Shown: in pieces, positions 55,515-64,000 of the stretch | Numbering within the stretch: position 1 is the stretch's first letter | How the letters are laid out: each line of letters begins with the position of its first letter | Origin: Lepisosteus oculatus | Lineage: Eukaryota > Chordata > Actinopteri > Semionotiformes > Lepisosteidae | DNA length: 64,000 nucleotides | Direction: 5' to 3' | Assembly (NCBI RefSeq): GCF_040954835.1 | Contig: NC_090696.1 | Location: forward strand, 68,571,722-68,635,721 | Notes under the pieces: generated by a model | What the model was told of the DNA's origin: nothing | What the model saw: only the letters and a program-made list of their open reading frames with translations | Databases searched by the model: none | Position numbers and translations under genes: made by a program

Positions 55515-57449
55515 TGCAGAAAGCTCATTCTGTAGTTTGAAATGCTTGTCTGGAGAGGCTTTATTATTTTCCATATATTGTATGTGAACCTGCCAATGAA
55601 CTATTATTAATTGTTTAGGTCTGTGTAGCTTAACTGACTATGCAAAGCAAGGTTAACCACAATGACTGTTCCAAAGGGAGTATAGAGAAATACCAGCAAA
55701 TCCTTAGTGTTTCTTTGTTGCTTTTTGACTGGACTGGATCAACAGTCAAGTTACATACAAATGTCTGCATTAATCAAAACTCCAGGTTTAAATAGTTGCA
55801 CAGCTAGTGAAGATGCCAGTGGTTCAAGAGCAAGTATTTAACTTTTATTTTCAGACCCCATTGTTCACATGTGTGACAATCAGCCTATAAAAATGAAACA
55901 TAAATGCTATATGGCAACACATATTACTATGCTTACATTATCTGAAAGGACTGTTTATACAGAAGAAGTGTCTTGAGGAGTTTTGTGGTGGTACTGGATG
56001 ACGTAGCTTTTCATTGCTTTTTGGTTTTTGTTTTTTTCACAATGAAAGAGTAGTATACTATGTTGTTTACTATGATAGTAATTAACCTTTTTAGAGCTGG
56101 AACTTTGTTTAAAAAACATGTCCAAAATAAATATATTTTTATACAGAATAGCATTCTGCTTTTTGACAGAGGTTTTTTGTTAGTTTATTGGCTCTGGCTA
56201 GGTTTCTGGACTTGAAAGTGAAACCTGGGAAAATACCTTCCAGTAAAATACTTAGCTGTGCAAATATTTGTCCCCTTTTGGATTACAGCATCAGGCAAAT
56301 ATATTAGTAATTAGATAACAGGCCAACCACATAGCTGCTCACTAAAATCTCTGGCTGCCAGCTGCTTATTATGGCTTGTGTAAGGTTAGCCACAGGTTTT
56401 ATTGTCTTTTTAATTTTAATGGACATTACATTACGGAACCACAGAGCATGGATAACTACAGATACTTAAATGCATCTCATGGAAAGCAATCCATCTCATT
56501 GAAAGCAACTGAAACATGAGATGTATTTTCTTCAAATGTCAACACATCTGACCCTAAGGTCTTTGTCATCTGCGCTTGTAACAACAGTGGTTTAGAAATT
56601 AACTAGGATCAATCATCACTTTAGTTAACCCACTGTCTTGCATGGTGTTGTGCAGTGTTGTTTCATAGATTTCTTGGTTTCGTAGGTTTACTGATGGCTC
56701 ATTCTCAGTGTGTCAGAATATATGTTTTATTGTAGCTTCCTACGGGCAGGGTGTGATTTCAATTATCTCCAAAAGGTGGGGGTCATAACTACGGGATTTA
56801 GCCTTACATTAAAGGCTTTTAGAACTTTAGAAAATGATACTCTACCTTTATTCTGCCAAGACTCCTTTTGTTCCATTGTTGCATATACTCAGAAACAATT
56901 GGATGTGTTTGCAAGAGGGATTTTGAAAGCATGTACAGTTGCCAAATGCTGTTAAATGATAAAACTGCCTGTTTATGAAGACATAAAGGGTTTATATAAA
57001 TAACAAAAATCGACAATGGGATTGTATAATTCAGGCATTTTACAAAAGCTGACACTTATAAAACTAGTGTAAATATAGCTAGCAATCCCCAAATACTTTA
57101 TCTTTAGGTATTTTATCCCAGAAAACTTTGTCTAATGTGAAATATGTCCCTTTGATAAATATGCATTTGAAGGTTTTCTGTCTCACTTCATTTAAAATTG
57201 TGTGTGTATAACATTCTGTACAGGCTGATTATTCTCAGGGAGTGATGTACTACTCTCTGGAAAAAAATGTTAATTGCCATAGTTTAGCTTTACGATGGAT
57301 TTATTGAGAAGATTTTTTTTATTACAGTCTTCTGGTGCCATTTCTGTTATTATTCTGCATTTGTTCTTACTGGTGTTTTATCTGTTGCCTGCTGATGACT
57401 GACGAAGAACAATTTTGAAGGAATAAGTAAAGACCACCACAATGCTGAA

Positions 57450-57500
57450 AAGTAGAAAGAAAAACAATGTTTTAGCTGCTGAGACTTCTTCAGGTGTTAA
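57450..57500 (+). repeat. Dispersed repeat remnant (GCTGAAAAG...CTTCTTCAGG)
   Basis: GCTGAAAAGTAGAAAGAAAA, ACAATGTTTTAGCTGCTGAG and ACTTCTTCAGG resemble the arm and loop of the 16.45-kb hairpin (GCTGAAAAGAGAAG followed by CGGGCTGTGGA). Confidence 0.4.
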
Positions 57501-57534
57501 TACACATAATTGTAATTCCAACTAAAGTGTAATA

Positions 57535-58120
57535 ATTCCTTACACTTATATTGCACTTTTCTGGACACTCCACTCAAAGCGCTTTACAGGTAATGGGGAT
57601 CCCCTCCACCACCAGTGTGCAGCCCCACCTGGATGATGCAACGGCAGCCATAGTGCGCCAGTACGCTCACCACACACCAGCTATTAGCGGGGAGGAAAAC
57701 AGAGTGATGATGCCAATTCATAGATGGGGATTATTAGGAGGCAATGACTGGTATGGACCAATTGGAAATTTGGCCAGGACACTGGGGTAACACCCCCATG
57801 TTTTTCGGGAAACACCCTGGGATTTTTAATGACTGGAGAGAGTCAGGATCTCGGTTACATGTCTCATCCGAAGGATGGCTCTTTTGCACAGTAGTAGCAG
57901 TGTCCCAGTCATTACTACTAGTAGTAGTAGTGTCCCAGTTATTATATTGGGGCATTAGGACCCACAGAGACCACAGGGTGAGTGCCCCCTACTGGCCCCA
58001 CTAACACCTTTTTCAGCAGAAACTTAGTCTCCCATCCAGGTACTGACCAGGCTCACACCTGCTGAGCTTCAGTCAGTTGCCAGTTGTGAGCTGCAGGGTG
58101 ACGTGGCTTCTACTCCAACC
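57535..58120 (-). mobile_element. 5S rRNA-derived SINE (SINE3-type), with 5S head
   Basis: Same family and orientation as the 9.5-kb copy. At 58030-58115 the minus strand has a 5S-like internal promoter: AAGCTCAGCAGG (box A-like) then CTGGTCAGTACCTGGATGGG (box C-like), matching the 5S rRNA type 1 Pol III promoter. The body has a small internal GTAGTAGTGTCCCAGT duplication near 57895-57945. Confidence 0.85.
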
Positions 58121-60239
58121 TCAGCAAGATTTTGGTCCCAAATGTCTTTATTGCAGGGGTCACTGAGGCAGCCTTACAATATTGTGATCAGCCACTTGGG
58201 GAATCCCAATCACAGCCAGTTAATGACATGACTGGGGCCCAAAACCGTGATCATAACACTCAGATTGCATGCATGACTGTAGCAGTGGAGCCCCTTGAGC
58301 AGGTATTCATCTTCACTTCGCATATCACAGAGACTCTGCCTAATTAAATGCTTCCTCTGTGTGATCATAGCTGGAGAAAGCCTGCCAGTATTATTTATCT
58401 GACCAGGGAGGGGATGTTCAGATTGGGGCAATGCATTATTTATACCACAATGATAAAGTTGTATTACAGTAAATTATACCATTGCATTGCGGTCAGTATT
58501 ACTAATATCAGTATCAGCTCTGTAGTACTTTAATGTACTTTACAGAACTGAAAATGCTTCAGTCTGTGTTCTTGAAAAATGTTTAATACCAGGAAAGATA
58601 GCAGACCTTTCTCTTCTGGACCGTGTTCCCTTAATGTTATAAAACTGGCAAGCCAGTAGTACAGCAGCTCTTCATTTGCCGCGCGTCTGAACATATGCTT
58701 CGGAACAGGAGAGCGGTTTTGTGAAATCTTGGCTTTGCAGAACCTCTCCTCTTTGTGGGTTTCGTTTGTTCTGCAGCAGCTGCAGTTTTTTGAGAATGAT
58801 TTACTCGTGATGTCACTTGCCAGTTTCCTCCCCTTTCTGAAGTGGAAGAGTTCGGCTGGAGGCGGTGTTTCTGGCTTCCTGGCCTAGCCTCCACGAGCGC
58901 TCCTCAGCGACTTCCCGTCTGCTGCAGCGCATTCCATGGCATAAAGTTGCAGCCGCTAAAAGCGTTTGTGGTCCGGGTGATTCAGACCCAGCTAGGGCTG
59001 ATTTAATGGCGAAACAGTGGGTTTCTGTACCCTACTGTGTTAGAATAAGTATTCTGGGGTTGGGTGGTCAAGCCAAGCTTCCACTAGCTTAATGACTTGG
59101 ATGCATGCGAGTTTACAGATGAATGCATTTATTTGTATTGTGACAAAAGGCTTCATCGATTGTCTGCCAAGTTCCTGTGATGCCAAGAAATGGCTCGTTA
59201 ATTTTTAGATATTCAGTAAGCATTGTAATTAAGCAAAAAGGATAGGAAGTACACAGTCTTCTTTATAGTGCTTGGTATTTTTAGTATTTCAGTCCAGCCC
59301 AAATTCCCTGTTACAATTAAAGATGGGACCTAAACTTTATAAAGCAGTTGTTGAGATTCCTGTGGTTCCTGTATCGGTGTGGCCTGGCAGACTTTCAAAG
59401 CTTAATATGAGTATTTGGATGTCACTTGGAGAGAGGCAACATAACATTAAAGCAGCATTCTGCGTGTTTAACCATAAGGTTATCTGGTCTTGTATGCATA
59501 CTTTCATGTTTCCGGAAGTTCAAATCATGAATGTGCGTCAAAACGTTTCTTAAAAGACAAAACATAATAGTTCGTTGACGACAAATCTTGCTCTCATCTG
59601 GATGTGATCATTTTCTTCTCCTCGTTTGTGGTGAAATTGTACCTTAGTCAATGACTGTTTCCATCAAACAAGCAAGTAATGCAGGGTCAAGCAAGGTTAT
59701 GTTAATTCAGAAGGAGAACTAAAAGCTAATTCAGTGGTATGTGGACTTAAATAGAAAAATGCAGTCAGCCTTGTCTTGATCAGAGGTGTACGCAAAAGTA
59801 ATGCTTTGTTTAACATAGAAAACATAATTATTTTTTACAACACCGCAGTTTTATTTAATGTATAATAACATCCTATCCATAAACAGGAATTTTGTATTTC
59901 ATGTACAGTGTTATTTGATTCCTCTCCTGGTTGTTAGGAAACCAGGTAACTGCTTCTGTCTAATATTAATTTACACTTACTTTACGCAATGCTTGACAGC
60001 AGAACCGCCTTTATAGACTTCTAACTCTGTTTTGGCAAATATGAAGTTGAAGTTAGCAGCCACAGACAGTTTTATAATGTCTATGAGATTTCAGTTCCCA
60101 AAGCACCATTAACTATTTACTCAATGCATGTGCTTTTTGAAGAGGAAACATTTCCATAGCGATTGGCTCTTAAAACAAACAAACAAACCTGAGAGGTCTT
60201 CCTCACAAAGCTACCTACTTGGCATCTTGTTTCTGACAG

Positions 60240-62430
60240 AAAAGGAGAAGGCGATTGCTTTGCTGGAGTCGGTATCAATTCAAGTTGAGTCCGGTGGGCT
60301 GAGGCCTGCGGAAGAGCCCTGTAGTACAAAGAGAGACAGAAGTGGCCGAGCCAGCAGGACAAGGGGGAAAGAAGAGAGCCCTGCTGGAACTGAAACCCCC
60401 TACGGGGCACTGCATACAGACACAGAGACGCCATCGGCCACCACGCTGACTGCACCAGACGTTGATTCCAAAGAGGACAAGAGCAGCAGGAGGCAGGAGA
60501 GGCTCCTGGAAGAAGAATCGCGGAGGCCGCCCCGGAGGAGGACGCCTACAAATCCCCGGACAAGCCAGAGGGGCAGATGGAAGGATCAGACTGCTGGGTT
60601 GGAATGTTTTTCCCCGTTTCACCTGCGAGACTGGGAGCAAGTCCAAAATACTCCCTGCAGGCCCCAAACAATGAGGAACTACATTTAAGGAGAAATGAAT
60701 GCCTCATGGACGTACATTAAATTTCTTGGGAGCTTAAAACATATGTTTTCCTAAGAAGAAGTACTCCTTAGGGATGAAAGCGTATTCTCTTAAGTGGAAA
60801 AGAGGGAGTTCATGCTGGAGCACGGGAGGAAAAGACAGGAAAGACTTGGCGGAACTCTAGAAGAGCTGCATCTTGTGCTCTCTTCCTGCTAACTTGTAAT
60901 TCACAGTGGTGTCACCGGTTTGGTTTTCGGATGTGCCAGTTTGGCTGAAGTGGCAAATGCCACCTGCTGGCTTTTAGCTGGGGCTGTTGGAAGCTAAACT
61001 GGAGGTACTAGAGGAAGAAGGAAGCTTGCTGCAAAAAGTTGTCCAAGGTGCACCGTGTGAGCTGGACTGACCTAAAGGGTACAAGGCACAGTAGTGGAAT
61101 GATTGGAGGTATTGAAAGTGAAGCTCAAGGCCTTGGCTCAAAGCTGCTACAGGCAAAAGCGAGAGAAAAGACGGATCTAGAAAAACAGCTGAAGAGGGTC
61201 TGCAAAAGTGGCAAACACCTGAAAGAGCCGTTGACGTGGCTGGAGCTCCAAAGTCAAAAAAGGCAAAGTCATTCCTATTCAAGGTTCAAAGATAACGGTT
61301 GAAAAAAATGAGATTGACTCTTCCTGTTTCCTCCTATTTCTTTACTCAGGTAAGAAGAGTGCAGAAAAAGAGAATCATGCACAGCCTAAGAGGGAGATGG
61401 GGGGTGACTTGGATGCCCACATCACAGTGGTGGAGATGAACAAAGCATCTTGGTTAATAAAGAGTGGTAAAATACTGGGACCAGAGGAATTCTACATACT
61501 TATGGAATACCTTTGCAGCTGCTCACAGTTGGAAAACCTGCAACATACTGTAGACTAAAGAAGGTAGCAGAGTCTATGGCAACAGACACCTGGGAAATTT
61601 AATTCCATAAGAAGCCTTAGTGAGCCCCTTCTCCCCCTTGTTATAAGCTGTGTTTCATAGCCCTTAGCAGAGGCAGTAAAGACCCAAACTCATGTGGAGT
61701 TCGGCTGCCCAGGGCAACTGGAGAAAACCAAAGATCTTTGTAAATGACGCAACGCTGTTCCTAAGCTTGGAAAGGAGCTTGCAGAGAGTACTACCAGTCA
61801 TGGATCAGTTCTCTTAGGTCTTATGTTCTAACCCGGATCTAATTCAGCAGCCATTGCCAGGCATTGTAATACCCAGTCAGACCCAAGTTCCAACCCTTTG
61901 AAAGCGGTTCTTATTACCCATGAGACACCTGATCCAATAGTTGTATACTGGACCAAACCCAAAGAAACATGGATTCTGTATGCAGTAATAGTGATTTCAG
62001 AATAAGTATGTCTGTCTCTGTAACATTCCTTGGCCAGGTAACAATTTCAAGCAAATATTCAACTCTGGAAACCACAGGGCTTTCAGAACAACAACAAAGT
62101 GGTAAAGTGATATAAAGGCATTGATTAGGAGAAGAGTCTATAAGCATTACTCATGTCTTTCAGCATGATGAAGTTAATCATTAAGCAGTGGGAGGCACAC
62201 AGGCATAGCCAAGATCATGCTGTTCTTCCAGACCAGTTTGAAAGAGTAATACAAGACTCCAAGTGAATCAAAGCCCAGTAGCTCTTTGAGGACCAAAGAT
62301 GGAAACTACTAATGGCATTCCTATTTCTACATGACACTCTGAAGCTGAAAACTCAAGAAATTACAGAAATAGTCAGATATTTGTATCACACTTGATGGAA
62401 ATGCTCATTGAATTATTGGTTATTCCATTA
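60240..62430 (+). mobile_element. Decayed Tx1/L1-clade LINE fragment
   Basis: Broken reading frames show reverse-transcriptase landmarks in order: a Lys/Glu-rich segment KTDLEKQLKRVCKSGKHLKE (about 61.17 kb), KSGKILGPEEFYILMEYL (about 61.46 kb; matches the SGKxPGPDGxxxEFY block), VISCVS*PLAEAVKT (about 61.65 kb; matches CIEPLAEAVR) and then VNDATLFLSLERSL (about 61.73 kb; position of the YADD catalytic box). In-frame stops and frame changes, and loss of the YADD aspartate pair, mean it is inactive. The charged open frame at 60128-60688 may be the end of its ORF1, which is less sure. Confidence 0.6.
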
Positions 62431-62699
62431 ACTTAGGGCCTCTCAATCGACAAAGCTATAACTGAAATTATTGAATGGACTAATAAAAGTTTGTAATTTA
62501 TAAACTGTGAGCTTTAGCGCTGTGATTATTAAGTTACATTTTTTATCATGAGTGCTTGAGAATGTTATAAAAGATATAGGTTGTTCCATCATGTTTGTTC
62601 GAAACAGAGAATCAAGGCCACATCTGTTTCTGTAAATGCTGCAAGGTTTTGAAATAGTGGAGCTGCCATGAGCTGATTCCTGTTTATTTTGGAAACCGG

Positions 62700-62870
62700 A
62701 GAAAATTATGGGCTATCTAATTTGTTGCCATGATAATTATGCATAATACCAGATCATTATGGCCTGATTAATATAAAGTTTTATAGACATAAAATTGCTT
62801 GAAAGAGATGAATACATTATCTTTATGATACTGGCAGCTGTTTGGTCTTTATTTCTCAGAGGTACATTGT
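62700..62870. promoter_or_regulatory. Candidate conserved non-coding element
   Basis: An AT-rich block with dense homeodomain/POU-like motifs: a perfect 12-bp palindrome ATTATGCATAAT at 62736-62747 and an interrupted palindrome TTTTAT-AGAC-ATAAAA at 62779-62794, plus TAATTTG and GATTAATATAAA. It resembles developmental enhancers in composition; conservation cannot be seen from one genome. Confidence 0.25.
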
Positions 62871-64000
62871 GCTCGTTTCCTGCTCATGAGCACCTCTGTT
62901 TTTTCCCCTCATGTTCTTTTCCCTGGCTGTGATTTGCCTTTTTTTTAAGTTTCTATGTTTTTTTTAGAACACTGGGATATATGCATCTGTAACTACTGCA
63001 GTACAATGCATCTAAATTGCAATAAACAAGTTGCATTCCACCAAAGTCCGAAGTGAATTTATGAACATAAAAAAGGTCATAAATGGGGAGGAGTCAGTTC
63101 AGCCCACTTCACTCCTCCTACCATTTCTAGCAGGGCCACGAGGAGTCAGCCTCAACAGCATGGCTGTGTAATCTGTTCCCATCACCCATGACTAGTTTAT
63201 TCCCAAACTTCTTCCTCATAACTTCAGCTTAAGCCAGTGAATACGTCTTTAATTGTTCATCCTAAATCAGCTGATTGGTTTGACAAAATTGGATACTTGC
63301 ATCATTTAAATCCTTGAAGACTAAAGTTATTCCTTTATGACCTGCTTTGGAGACCAACAATTATCCTGATTATCTTTGTTTTTATCTGACAGCCCTTTAT
63401 AATGCAGTGACCGAAACCGATACAATGTAAAATGCTAATATGACTTTCTTCTGTTTCAGTTGTGCATTGTTTCACTATGTATCCTTTAGGCATTTGCTCC
63501 TGTTAATACAGCAATCGAACAAGTTCTTTAATTACATGATGTCTTTTCTAATTCCATGCTTATCCTCATAGAAGCCTGCTTTTACACAAACGGCTTAACT
63601 CTAATTAATCTAAAACTTCATAGGCTCCAGACGTAAGAGTTTTTGGTCTGCAGTTACATTACATAGTTTTGTCCTACTTTTTTTTTAATAGTAGACAATC
63701 ACAATTCTCCAATCAGTGTGTACAATTTCTTCTTGATTAACCAGTGCAATATTGAACTTAGCAGTCCATGAATTGCATCCCTTAGTGTTTTGACAGCTAC
63801 AGAAAGAATGTCATCAGGTATTTGTGATGTATTTAATTGCTTCTAGCCTCTTGTATAGCTGGGCTTCTGTTTTGTTGAGGCTGTGCAACAGTAAAATAGA
63901 TTATTTCAGCACAAGGTATATTATTAAAATGTTCACTGAATACAGTTTTTCTTTTTATCCATTATTTCATTAGCATATTTTATTTTTTATTCTGAGTTCT

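Larger units (their letters stand above)
26897..64000 (+). other. PALLD: Palladin first coding intron (open at right end)
   Basis: From the donor at 26897 to the window end I find no exon that completes the first Ig domain (expected to begin with a Trp codon followed by a Cys-Glu-Gly-Lys-like strand). The intron is thus longer than 37 kb; the corresponding human intron is also very long. It is AT-rich and contains the repeats listed separately. Between those repeats I see nothing coding that I can support. Confidence 0.75.

Noticed and set aside
60128..60688. 186-codon plus-strand open frame as a palladin or independent exon
   Set aside because: Its charged, low-complexity content and position just before LINE RT remnants fit a decayed retroelement better. 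No splice structure or palladin similarity was found.

Overview
The window is vertebrate nuclear DNA, most likely from a ray-finned fish. Evidence: split genes with consensus splice sites, two genes recognisable by protein similarity, fish-type tRNA-derived and 5S-rRNA-derived SINEs, long AT-rich introns, and microsatellites at SINE tails. The 5S-derived SINE3 class and the SINE ending in TTGGATAAAA... are typical of ray-finned fishes. The species cannot be fixed from sequence alone; a non-teleost or early-branching lineage is possible.

Left third (about 1.4-19.9 kb, minus strand): a complete FAM114A1 (NOXP20) gene. One probable non-coding first exon lies in a CpG-rich promoter near 19.8 kb. 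Thirteen coding exons, 18385 down to 3596, join in consistent phases into a 570-residue protein. Each exon was placed from acceptor and donor sites plus similarity. One intron has a GC-AG donor. A long 3' UTR probably runs to paired AATAAA signals near 1.4 kb.

Middle (about 19.85-25.9 kb): a compact CRE- and YY1-bearing promoter that may fire both ways, then non-coding DNA with two sets of diverged local duplications.

Right part (25.9 kb to the end, plus strand): the first coding exon of palladin (PALLD) at 25898-26896, ending inside the first Ig domain, then at least 37 kb of its first coding intron. I found no further palladin coding exon, so the gene continues beyond the window. The intron holds tRNA-SINEs, 5S-SINEs (SINE3), a Kolobok-like MITE, a decayed Tx1-type LINE, a tandem duplication, and some candidate regulatory sequences.

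No prokaryotic system, CRISPR array or intact mobile-element coding gene is present. The more unusual signals are: a roughly 600-bp TTAA-flanked MITE family with one copy beside a splice acceptor; a long near-perfect hairpin in a FAM114A1 intron; CTCF-like motifs carried by the SINE3 copies; a strong window-wide excess of the heptamer TACAGTA/TACTGTA; and a myopalladin-like N-terminal leader on palladin.
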